Assembly (NCBI GenBank): GCA_001970955.1
Contig: MPUH01000240.1
Span: 1 to 64,000, forward strand
Direction: 5' to 3'
Length of the DNA stretch: 64,000 bases
Source of the DNA: Stentor coeruleus
Lineage: Eukaryota > Ciliophora > Heterotrichea > Heterotrichida > Stentoridae
Shown here: piece by piece, positions 9,555 through 18,495 of the stretch
How the letters are laid out: every line of letters begins with the position of its first letter
How positions within the stretch are numbered: position 1 is the stretch's first letter
The notes under the pieces: generated by a model
What the model was told of the DNA's origin: nothing
Databases searched by the model: none
Seen by the model: only the letters and a program-made list of their open reading frames with translations
Program-made: the position numbers and the translations under genes

Positions 9555-10181
9555 ATGGAGCGTAGAGTTGCTAGGACTTGTGTAATTTCGGGAGGTGTTA
9601 GAAAACTCCACTCTACTTATCCTGATGGCATGGAAATAGTAGAAGAGTTCAATATACAGACTCACGAACTGCTAACAAGAAAAGTTAAAAAGATATCTGA
9701 AATCGGTGAGGGTAAATGGGAATGGGAAGTTGGAGAGCCCACTGCAACTTTCAACCCTGAAAACGAATTAATGAGGGCTTCATCAAATAATGTAATATGA
9801 ATTCAGCCAGTTTTTATTCGTAAAGACACAATTACAGAGTTTCAATGGCGGGTTCGGAATCTTCCATACCCTCCAGAAGTATACTCTGTAACAGGAGAGA
9901 GTTCAACAGGGAAAATTACAATAAGAACTTCAAATAAGAAATACTTTAAAGTTTTTACAGTCCCTGATTTAATCAGAAATCATATTCCATTAAACCCTGA
10001 ACTTATAAGATGGGGGCATGAATTCAACACATTGATTATAAGTGTAACTTTTATTTAGTATTCTAAGCCTCTTCAAATTCTAGAAATTGAAAATGACATG
10101 AAAAGACAACTTGAGCAAGCAAGAAAAACGAGAGGAAACAAAAAACCTGAAGAAGGCGATGTTGAGTGCATTCATCAATAA
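9555..10181 (+). CDS. DPCD: DPCD ciliary protein (three exons)
   Basis: Orthologue of the protein deleted in primary ciliary dyskinesia, needed for cilium formation and reported to associate with R2TP/RUVBL chaperones in animals. It is built from three exons: 9555-9791, 9807-10043 and 10059-10181, giving 198 aa against about 203 in human. Exon 1 encodes the DGRRKVHYLFPDG-like start (here SGGVRKLHSTYPDG). The first splice joins SSNN to PVFIRKDT, reproducing the family's SNANPIFMRKDT. Exon 2 has FQWRVRNLPYPPEVYSV and the NKKYFKVFTVPDL block. The second splice restores LIISYSKP. Without removing the two 15-nt introns the frame stops at 9800. All three exons are in phase 0. The fit to the family across both junctions makes the gene model very secure. 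Confidence 0.95.
9792..9806 (+). other. 15-nt intron 1 of DPCD
   Basis: GTAATATGAATTCAG. It contains an in-frame TGA, and removing it joins AAT (Asn) to CCA (Pro) in phase 0 and restores the conserved family sequence. A is at intron position 10. Confidence 0.93.
10044..10058 (+). other. 15-nt intron 2 of DPCD
   Basis: GTAACTTTTATTTAG. It ends in a TAG that is in frame if unspliced. Removal joins LIIS to YSKP, matching the family's LIISYQKP. A is at intron position 10. Confidence 0.93.
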
Positions 10182-11022
10182 CTCATTATTAGATCTAATT
10201 TAAATCTTTAGCTTATTGATAATTATCACGACTAGATCTTTAATATTTATTCGTTCTGTATATTCTTTGCGAAGTGCCCTTCTTTGTACAATTATAAAAA
10301 TTTCTTGGAGCATTTTTAATGCAGTTTTCACTCAAGTGAGTATCGCTTCTAAACTTGCAGTATTTCTTTTCATCTTTTTTAATGATTTACTATTATCCAT
10401 AAAAATATAAGCAATAGACTTATTTTTAATGTATATTTAATTAATTACAAATTACTAAATGTTTTTTTTGTTTAAGTAAATTGGAATTCAATGCTTTCTG
10501 AAAAATCTTTACATCTATGATTTGAGACTACCTCTTTAGTATGGTGAAATATTTTTACTTATAATTTCTTGTGATAATTAATAGACTTCTTCGTCTATTT
10601 GAACTTTAGTGCTGAAAATGTTTTGTGCCTTATTAAAAGATTCATATCAGTATTAAAAAGGGCTTGAATATATTTAAACCAAAGTCATGAAATATCAAAT
10701 TTCTGCAACAATACCACTACTATTTATCAGGACCAAAACTATCTGGCCAAAAAACTTGTCTACAATATCCCTGTATTCTACGACTTCTATTAAAGCTTAT
10801 TTCAATCTGAATCTATTTGTTTCCTAGCCACTGAAGTCGCAGTATATTTAATTACAAAAACTAAAATTGATATCAAAGCAAAAATAATTGTGGGCAAAAG
10901 TAATATCAATTAATATGAATTTAATAGCTTTTTATATAAGCTAATATCACCAATATTAAGTTTATTAGCATTAAATCTTGCATTACTTTAACCTATAGCC
11001 CTTCAATTAAATTTCAATTTTA
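10182..11022. other. 0.84-kb spacer, no intact gene
   Basis: Two places look like eroded coding sequence. On the minus strand at about 10215-10400 an open frame (KSLKKMKRNTASLEAIL, one TGA, then KTALKMLQEIFIIVQRRALR) reads like a basic helical segment. On the plus strand at about 10700-10910 a stretch (QDQNYLAKKLVYNIPVFYDFY and onwards) has few stops. Neither can be assigned to a family and neither is intact. Confidence 0.35.
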
Positions 11023-11745
11023 TTACCATATTCGACAGTCTACTTTTGCTTGAAACTCAAACTCAGGCGGGGGTTTTGTATTAGCATCCATTTCAGCTTG
11101 TCTTTCCTTAGTAGGCCAGACAACTTTAGGCTTAGGAATTTCTTTTTGCTTAACTTCGATAATAGGCTTTACTAGCGGAGAAACAGTATTAGGGTCTTGA
11201 ACATGAAGCGCATATACAACATTGGCTATTTTCTTTTTTTCTTCCCTTTCCCGAAGCTTTTTTTTCCTTGGGTTATCATATTTTTCTATCTCAATTTGTT
11301 CAATTCGATTGTGGACTGCCTGCAAGGTCTTAAGCTTGATATCCAAAAGCTGTTTTTTATTGAACTCTGAAAGGAATATTGAAATTTTTAGTATGTATTG
11401 AATTTTTTCTGTAGACTCACGAATATAGTAGCTAATCCAGTCATTAGAAACAATTTTCTTTGCATCCATATACCTGAGGATCTCAGCAAGGTTATATTTT
11501 TTTTCATATTGGATTTCTTCGTCTTGAAATAGGCTTATTGATGAGAGCTGGTTTATGTTTACAACGATGAAATTGGATTCTTCATTTTCGAATAATCTGC
11601 GAGTTTCAGTGTTGTAGTTAAGAAGTATAACACCATCGTCTTCAACCATCAGAGATTCCAAGCAGAATTTTATTTCAGTCTTATCATTGCCTATGTAGTA
11701 CTCGCAAAAATTGATTGCTTTAATATTTTCGTCTATACGTAACAT
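11023..11745 (-). CDS. Unrecognised 240-aa protein with basic helical middle
   Basis: I cannot name a family. The ATG at 11745 follows stops. The N-terminal 130 residues look like a small mixed alpha/beta region (KTEIKFCLESLMVEDDGVILLNYN and following). Residues of roughly 130-175 form a long, charged, probably coiled-coil helix rich in Lys, Arg and Glu. The C-terminus is Pro-rich and ends with the compact block VVWPTKERQAEMDANTKPPP followed by EFEFQAKVDCRIW. Such a short ordered tail after a charged helix is common in ciliary or microtubule-associated proteins, but that is only a hint. It is divergently oriented to ZPR1, with a 283-bp spacer between them. Confidence 0.7.
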   Translation of the reverse strand: MLRIDENIKAINFCEYYIGNDKTEIKFCLESLMVEDDGVILLNYNTETRRLFENEESNFIVVNINQLSSISLFQDEEIQYEKKYNLAEILRYMDAKKIVSNDWISYYIRESTEKIQYILKISIFLSEFNKKQLLDIKLKTLQAVHNRIEQIEIEKYDNPRKKKLREREEKKKIANVVYALHVQDPNTVSPLVKPIIEVKQKEIPKPKVVWPTKERQAEMDANTKPPPEFEFQAKVDCRIW

Positions 11746-12028
11746 TTTTTACCTGCTGTAATCAAAGTAAAATTTTAACCATGATAACTTTGCATTTGAA
11801 AAATTTAGAAGGATTTATGAATTTTATCTGATTTTTTATTGATATCCTTTCTAAACTCTAGCATTAGCAGAAACTATAATTTTTATCAAAAATCAATGAG
11901 TATTTATAATTTTTTTTATAAAAGTAGGATTACAAAATCCTAATCGCATATTATTTGTGATACTTAAACAAAGCAAAATATCTATTTTGGATTATTTAAT
12001 TGGATAATAATATACTTTAAATCTGTTC

Positions 12029-13366
12029 ATGTCTGAGGCTACTAATGTGTTTATAAATCCTGATGAGCCTGTGACACAAATCGAAAGTTTTTGCACAAGC
12101 TGTGAAGGAACAGGGATGACTCGTCTTCTCCTTTGCTCAATTCCCTTTTTCAAAGATATTGTTGTCATGTCTTTTAGCTGTGACGAATGTGGATACAAAA
12201 ACAGCGAAATTCAAAGCGCAGGAAACTTAGCTGAAAAAGGTGTTCATATAGTTCTAAAGCTGACCAACCCTGAAATGCTTAACAGAGAAGTTGTAAAGTC
12301 AGAATGGGCTACAATTAAAATCCCTGATATCGAACTAGAAATTCCAGCCAGCACCCAAAAAGGCTCTTTTTCTACAGTAGAAGGTATTATAACGAAGTCT
12401 TATGATGAACTGTCTTACCTGCAGCCAGAACGAAGAGTATCTGACCCAGTTACAGCACAGAAAATTGATGAATTCTTAGAACGCTTGAACAGGCTTAAAC
12501 AAGGAGAACCATTCACATTTGAGCTTGATGACCCGTCTGGTAACTCTTATATTGCTCATGATATTGTCAAATATAAGCATGCTATGAACGATCCAAGTCT
12601 AACAATCACGCACTATTCAAGAACTATTGAACAAATGGTAGCTATGGGGTATATGACAGAGGAGCAAGTTGAAGAAGAAAAGAAAGTTCCTGAGGTTGAA
12701 GAGAAAATCACAGCACATGGGCAAGATTTTTCACAGCCACTTGGATCTAACCCTTCAGAAGAAGTGATTGAAATGTCCACAAGATGCTTTGCTTGCTTTA
12801 AAGAAGGCACAGTGAAAACTTGTTTGACTAATATTCCTCATTTCAAAGAAACCCTTGTTATGGCTTTTTCTTGTGATTATTGTGGGGCTAAGTCTAACGA
12901 AGTTAAAGGTGGTGGAGGAATCCCAGAAAAGGCTAGAAGGATAACTTTGCATGTGAACAATGAAACTGATTTGTCTAGGTTTGTAATAAAAAGTGACTCA
13001 GCTTCAATAGAAATTCCAGAAATTGGTTTAGAGTTAACTCATGGAACTATGGGACCATTAGTGAGTACTGTTGAAGGTTTGATCTCAAAAATTCATGAAG
13101 AACTAAGTAAGAATATCAGCTTTGTTGTAGGAGATAGTAGAGACAACGCAGATAACCGAAGATTTACTGACTTCTTTGGTAGCTTGCTTGAAATGAAAAA
13201 AGGCTCTCAGTTCTTTTATCGTATTATAATAGATGATCCGCTTAGCAACAGCTACATTGCTGGAATTGGTGAAAATGATTCGCAATTAGAAGTTGTTGAC
13301 TATGAACGGAGTGAAGAACAGAATGAGGAGCTTGGTATTACTGATATGCACACTGAGGCGAGCTAA
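12029..13366 (+). CDS. ZPR1: ZPR1 zinc-finger protein
   Basis: 445-aa protein with the duplicated ZPR1 architecture: zinc finger 1 (C22, C25, C51, C54), its all-beta partner domain, a linker, then zinc finger 2 (C253, C256, C282, C285) and a second beta domain. Both fingers carry the family signature, IPFFKDIVVMSFSCDECGYK and IPHFKETLVMAFSCDYCGAK. The length is normal. In other eukaryotes ZPR1 is an essential assembly chaperone for translation elongation factor eEF1A and moves between cytoplasm and nucleus. The gene is complete, intronless and isolated; nothing in the flanks suggests co-regulation with its neighbours. Confidence 0.96.
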   Translation: MSEATNVFINPDEPVTQIESFCTSCEGTGMTRLLLCSIPFFKDIVVMSFSCDECGYKNSEIQSAGNLAEKGVHIVLKLTNPEMLNREVVKSEWATIKIPDIELEIPASTQKGSFSTVEGIITKSYDELSYLQPERRVSDPVTAQKIDEFLERLNRLKQGEPFTFELDDPSGNSYIAHDIVKYKHAMNDPSLTITHYSRTIEQMVAMGYMTEEQVEEEKKVPEVEEKITAHGQDFSQPLGSNPSEEVIEMSTRCFACFKEGTVKTCLTNIPHFKETLVMAFSCDYCGAKSNEVKGGGGIPEKARRITLHVNNETDLSRFVIKSDSASIEIPEIGLELTHGTMGPLVSTVEGLISKIHEELSKNISFVVGDSRDNADNRRFTDFFGSLLEMKKGSQFFYRIIIDDPLSNSYIAGIGENDSQLEVVDYERSEEQNEELGITDMHTEAS

Positions 13367-14246
13367 TAGATAGTAAATAATTTAGTAAACTCACTTGAGT
13401 TTCCATCTAATTACTAGATTACAAAAGACATTGGCAAATAAAATGGGCAACAAACAGAACCGTTGAGAAAATGTGAAAAAGGAATGCCTTAAAACTATTT
13501 AAGAAAAAATACAATAAAAATTCAAAGTTATGAACTTTTTTTGATTTTTGAGTAATTTATATTTAGAATTGGAAAGATTTCATTATATAAAAAATCGAGT
13601 TTGTTCGGTTAAATATCCTAAATCAGAATGCTATATAAGTCGAATATTATAAGAAGATGCAAAGTATGTCGGAAAATGGAAATCATTCAAAAGTATCGTA
13701 TTATTATAGAAACTATAATGAATTTATGCATGAAAAGTCCTTTGATAGTCATTTAGAATAGTTTAATTTGATTAAATTAATAAAAAATCATTGATAATTA
13801 CTATGTAGCCCATAGGCTTACAGTCAATTAAATACAATATAATAAAGTGTAATTTTGAAGACTTAAAAAGTTGTGACTTTTTTATTTGACTCTCTTATAA
13901 ATCATTAACTTTTCTATATTTAAACAAAATCCTAAACTTATTACACAAAAAATATTTAATTGCCTTGCATTTAATATATTGAATTGTAGAAAAGAGTTTA
14001 TTGTTGCTCTAAATCCTAAAAAAAATTGCTTTATTACCAAAAGTATAGTATCACTAAAATATAGCATATTTATTCCATATATTTACCATATAAAATTTAT
14101 CTTCAATTTTGTGAAACATAATTTATTCTTATTTTGCTCCTTTTATAATAAGAATATACTAATCTCAATTTCGTAAAATGAATTCACTCTTATCCTAATA
14201 ACTTTTCCAAAATAAATCAAAGATATACTGATAAGGTCTTAAATAA
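13367..14246. other. 0.88-kb spacer, nothing recognised
   Basis: AT-rich DNA with A and T runs and only short chance frames on both strands. No hairpin, repeat or gene fragment that I could support. Confidence 0.6.
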
Positions 14247-15602
14247 ATGGTAAAAACTTACGAATCTAAGCAAAATACCTCATCTAAATTCACGCTATAC
14301 GAACAAGTAGACTGCCTTGACGAGCAAAACCAATGGCTAAATGCTGAGGTCACAGAAATAACTGAAGAAAAAATAAAAATCCACTTTACTGGCTTCTCTA
14401 AAAATTTTGACATCTGGCTTGAAGAAGATTCCCCTCGAGTACAGAAACAGTGGCGTAAGAATACTCCATTTAGTATAAATAATCGCATTGATGTCCTAGA
14501 TACCTACAAGCAATGGAAAGAAGCAAGAATAATAGACATGAATGAAACACAAATAAAAATCCATTACCGAGGCTACACAGAAAAATATGATGAATGGCTT
14601 CACAAAAATTCAGAAAGAATACAAGAAATTGGTAGCAAAAGCCCAGCAAACGGTATAGGCAAAGTTGATCCTTCTGGATACTGCCGATATTCTAAACAAG
14701 AAATCCAGCCAGAGATAAAAAAGCAAAAGATAAGTTCAGATCTAGAAAAGCGTTTTGAAGAACTTTTGATTGAAAAAAATCTGAAAATTTTCCCAGTAGA
14801 AGGTGATGGTAATTGCTTGTTTAGGAGCTTTTCTCATCAGCTTTATGGTGATACAGGCTTTCACGATATAATCAGAGCCTCAGCAATGAAGTATATCAGC
14901 ATTGAGCGCGAATATTATTCTCAATATATTGTTGGTGGATTAGATAAAGTTGATGAGTATCTAGAGCACCAAAGCAGGAATGGCGCTTGGGGAGATGATA
15001 TAGAAATACAAGCTTTGTCTGAAATTTACAATAAACCTGTTGAGATTTTTGCTTATTCCAACATACCAATGAGAACTTTTCATGAAGATTCTGGAATAGG
15101 GATACCTATAAAAGTTGCTTATCATGGCCAATCTCATTACAATTCTATAGTCAGTAAGGATGGCCATCGAAGATTAATTGAGACTACCCCTGGCGAATAT
15201 GAAAGATCAATAATAGAGTCAGCGGCAAGTGGTGAATTTAGGGAGATGATAACAAGGGCTAGGATGGATTTTGACAAGACCATGCAAATTGACCTTGAAC
15301 AAGCTTTGCAAGCCTCTTTAGAACATTTAGAAAATGAGGAAGCTATGATAAGACAAGCTATTGAAGAATCAGAGAATAATGAATATCTCATGGCAATAGC
15401 TGAAAGTAATGAACTAAACAGCGAAGAAGAAATGCTGAAAAAAGCTATAGAAATGAGTACTAGAGATATTCTTCCTTCTGCTGTGCAAGATGTGATAAAT
15501 TCAGGATTTACACTTGAACAAGCTATGGAGGCATATCATATGGTAGGAGAAAATCCGAATGTTATGATCGAATATATTTTTACTAATATAATAGGCAATT
15601 AA
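14247..15602 (+). CDS. OTU deubiquitinase (OTUD5-like) with paired Tudor-type and UIM modules
   Basis: 451-aa protein. Residues about 14-67 and 73-126 are two copies of a barrel module of the Tudor/chromo-barrel kind (IKIHFTGFSKNFDIWLEEDS and IKIHYRGYTEKYDEWLHKNS). The OTU domain spans about 165-305 with EGDGNCLFRSF (Asp187, Cys190) and SHYNSIV (His298). Its sequence (FHDIIR, IEIQALSEIYNKPVEIFAYS, PIKVAYH) is closest to OTUD5. The C-terminal part has three UIM-like helices (351-362, 364-379, 393-404) and a final helical, UBA-like segment (about 411-450). All catalytic residues are present, so it should be an active, ubiquitin-binding cysteine protease. The twin N-terminal barrels suggest recruitment to modified or RNA-associated targets; that part is inference. 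Confidence 0.92.
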   Translation: MVKTYESKQNTSSKFTLYEQVDCLDEQNQWLNAEVTEITEEKIKIHFTGFSKNFDIWLEEDSPRVQKQWRKNTPFSINNRIDVLDTYKQWKEARIIDMNETQIKIHYRGYTEKYDEWLHKNSERIQEIGSKSPANGIGKVDPSGYCRYSKQEIQPEIKKQKISSDLEKRFEELLIEKNLKIFPVEGDGNCLFRSFSHQLYGDTGFHDIIRASAMKYISIEREYYSQYIVGGLDKVDEYLEHQSRNGAWGDDIEIQALSEIYNKPVEIFAYSNIPMRTFHEDSGIGIPIKVAYHGQSHYNSIVSKDGHRRLIETTPGEYERSIIESAASGEFREMITRARMDFDKTMQIDLEQALQASLEHLENEEAMIRQAIEESENNEYLMAIAESNELNSEEEMLKKAIEMSTRDILPSAVQDVINSGFTLEQAMEAYHMVGENPNVMIEYIFTNIIGN

Positions 15603-16146
15603 CTTGATGACATCTCTTTTAAGTATTGAGAAAATTTCAAAAAAAATCTTGGAAGCTGCAATGTTAAATATATTGGCATTCAAATAAAAAAATTTAAGCA
15701 CTATATTGGTTGTAAACCATAATGGGAATTATGAAGCTCCCAGAAATTTCACAGAAATAAATGGATTATGGGATAGCACTTAGTTAGGTCAACCTTACCA
15801 GCTAATAGATTTTATAATTTCTTGATTTATAATTCTAAGATAAAAAGTGATAAGATCCTTTATCAAGGGTAAGTAGTATCTATCTAACATAATTTTTATT
15901 TCACATTTATTATGTAGGAAGAGTATCATATTTTTCTTGCAGGTTGCATAATAGCCTAGTAAGAAAGGTATAGCCTCATACTTTATATTATTGCCAGAGT
16001 TATCATTATCAAATATTTCTATTGAAAATTATTTCTTTTATTTGATTTCCTATAAACAACTTACTTAAATAATAATATTCTCTTTTACATCACGAATTCT
16101 ATAACCCAATTCTTTTTAAGTGGATAATAACTTCACAAGCTCATAA
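15603..16146. other. 0.54-kb spacer, nothing recognised
   Basis: AT-rich spacer between two plus-strand genes. No open frame, repeat or structured element that I could support. Confidence 0.6.
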
Positions 16147-17319
16147 ATGTCTGAAGTTCATAAATACCTGGATAATAAACTTAGAGGCCTCTATGAAGAG
16201 CTAATTACTACAAGCCTTATTGAAAAACCTAAAAACTTCGAAATGTTTATGCTAAATTTTCTCAGAAACAAAAACGGAGACCTACTTTGCGAAGCTGAAA
16301 GAGAAGAATTAGCTCAGCTCAGAGTCCAAATTGATCGTCAAAATAAAGGAGCCGCCTCTGCTACTGAATCAGAAGGCAGCGAAGATGATGAGGAAATAGA
16401 AGACCTTCCTATTCCTGCAAGTAAAAAAATGAATAATAGGAGTTCAGTTAGTGCTGAAGCTTTTGGCGAATGGAACAAAAAACAAGTTTATAAACCTAGA
16501 GTTATAAATAAAACTCAAGAAATCAATGATAAAATCGTGGCTCGACTTGAAAAATCATTTATGTTCGCTGCTTTGGACAGTACAGACAGAGCTGTTGTCG
16601 TCAATGCTATGGAAGAAAGGAAATTCTCCCCTGGAACTCAAGTTATTACCCAAGGAGAAGATGGAAACGAGCTCTTTGTTGTAGAGTCTGGGAAGCTTGA
16701 ATGTTCAAAACTTTTCCCAAATGAGACTACTCCTAAAGTTTTGAAATTTTATGAGGCCGGCGAAGCATTCGGTGAACTAGCTCTTCTTTACAACACTCCT
16801 CGCCAAGCCTCAATAAAAGCAATAACCGAGAGCATTTGCTGGGTTTTAGACCGTGAATGTTTTACACATATAGTAAAAAATGCGGCAATGAAAAGACGTG
16901 AGCAATATGAAACATTTTTGTCTAAAGTAGAATTGTTCAAGTCCATGGAGCTTTATGAGCGTGGGCAACTCGCTGACTGTTTGAGAGTTGTACAGTTTGT
17001 AAAAGGGGATTATGTAATAAGAGAAGGAGAATGGGGGGATATTTTCTATATAATTGAGCAAGGAAGCGCCATTGCGACTAAAATTTTAAGACCGGGTCTG
17101 CCTCCTGAAACCGTTAAAGAATATGGTGTTGGTGGGTATTTTGGAGAATTGTCTTTGATTAGAGGAGAGCCTAGGGCTGCAAATATTGTGGCTGCTAGTG
17201 AACTGAAATGTGTTTCTTTAGATAGAAGATCGTTTAAAAGATTACTTGGGCCAATAGAGGAAATTCTCAGTAGAAATGCTGAGCAATACAATTTAGTTAT
17301 TTCGAAATTGGCTTCTTAA
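16147..17319 (+). CDS. cAMP-dependent protein kinase regulatory subunit
   Basis: 390-aa PKA R subunit. An N-terminal helical docking/dimerisation-like segment (1-60) is followed by an acidic linker (72-90) and an inhibitor site NNRSSVSAE (97-105). The Ser at the phospho-acceptor position makes it a type II-like substrate site. Two cyclic-nucleotide-binding domains follow, with phosphate-binding cassettes FGELALLYNTPRQAS (208-222) and FGELSLIRGEPRAAN (332-346). Both contain the essential Glu and Arg, so both sites should bind cAMP or a related nucleotide. The protein is expected to hold and inhibit the kinase catalytic subunit and release it on cAMP binding; in ciliates this controls ciliary beating. 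The inhibitor site has RSS rather than the common RRxS. The gene is intact and intronless. Confidence 0.95.
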   Translation: MSEVHKYLDNKLRGLYEELITTSLIEKPKNFEMFMLNFLRNKNGDLLCEAEREELAQLRVQIDRQNKGAASATESEGSEDDEEIEDLPIPASKKMNNRSSVSAEAFGEWNKKQVYKPRVINKTQEINDKIVARLEKSFMFAALDSTDRAVVVNAMEERKFSPGTQVITQGEDGNELFVVESGKLECSKLFPNETTPKVLKFYEAGEAFGELALLYNTPRQASIKAITESICWVLDRECFTHIVKNAAMKRREQYETFLSKVELFKSMELYERGQLADCLRVVQFVKGDYVIREGEWGDIFYIIEQGSAIATKILRPGLPPETVKEYGVGGYFGELSLIRGEPRAANIVAASELKCVSLDRRSFKRLLGPIEEILSRNAEQYNLVISKLAS

Positions 17320-18495
17320 AATAGTTTATCAGCATTAGAGAATATGATAGTTTATTATTGATTAGATGTTTTCTATTGTATATTATTATTTTAAATAAAT
17401 CAATGGAATCTTGCAAATTAACAAATGATAAATATTTAAACTTTTACTGTGGATAGCGTCACGGGTGCTGCTAGAAATTCTTAATTTAGGAAGTCTTCAA
17501 AATATTTATAAAATTGAGATATACTTATACTTAGGAATTATCGCTTACTGGCTTAACTTACTATTCTGTTAGTATTACTTCTTATAGCAAGAATTATTCT
17601 ATGCTCTAGGCGAAAGTGACAGATTGATATGTAAGCAAATTTTAACCTAGATTCTAATTTCTCATAAAACCAAAGAATTTGGCTAGTTTAGATAGAGTCA
17701 AATATTAAATTAGAGTTTTACAAAGCTGATATTTTTCAAATATTTGAAATTTACTAGTTAGAAAGGTAATAATACTTACTATACTAAACTTATATAATTT
17801 TCAATCGGAATTATTAATTAATTGATAGCTAATTATAATAAAATTATTTAGCGAAAGTCGGCGATTAAATTATAGCTTCAGCTAAAAAGATTTAGTTGAA
17901 TATACTTAACTTATTTATAGTTATAACGATTAATAATTTATATAATACAAATTTTATTATATAAATTTTATTATAATATTAGATAGCATTATGCGATATT
18001 TTCATACAAAACTATCCTTGAAATTAGAAGATAATTATATATTGTATTCTCATGGTCTTGGAAACTATACGACTGTAGATAGTTTCAGCATAAGCATCAA
18101 AATTTACCGAAGTTTTATAGTTTTTTTATCTTAGGAGGATTGGTTTCGGTGTTGCTAAGTTCGCAAACCCCAATCTGCATGAATTGGAAGAATTTATCTT
18201 GAGTTATAGAATAAGATTTTCAAAATCATGGACCAGATTCTTGATGACAAAAAAAATCGTTACCTTAGCTACAAGGAGAAAATACTTCTAGATAAGTAGG
18301 AATGCCTATAAGCTAAGATATACTAATCAATATATCATTCTGAATGATAACATTGGGTATTAGATAATCTGGAGACATAATTTCGTAATGATTTTAATCT
18401 GCCATAGAGCAATTTTTTATAGTTGTAGCCTTTAATAGTGTAGTTGTAAGTAGCATATGAAATAGTACCTCTGCTTAAGAGTTTAAGGTAGATAA
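17320..18495. other. 1.18-kb spacer, no intact gene
   Basis: AT-rich. Around 18130-18300 the plus strand has a less AT-rich patch with protein-like reading in broken frames (GVAKFANPNLHELEEFILSY, then MDQILDDKKNRYLSYKEK), probably eroded coding sequence of unknown origin. Nothing else is recognised. Confidence 0.4.
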
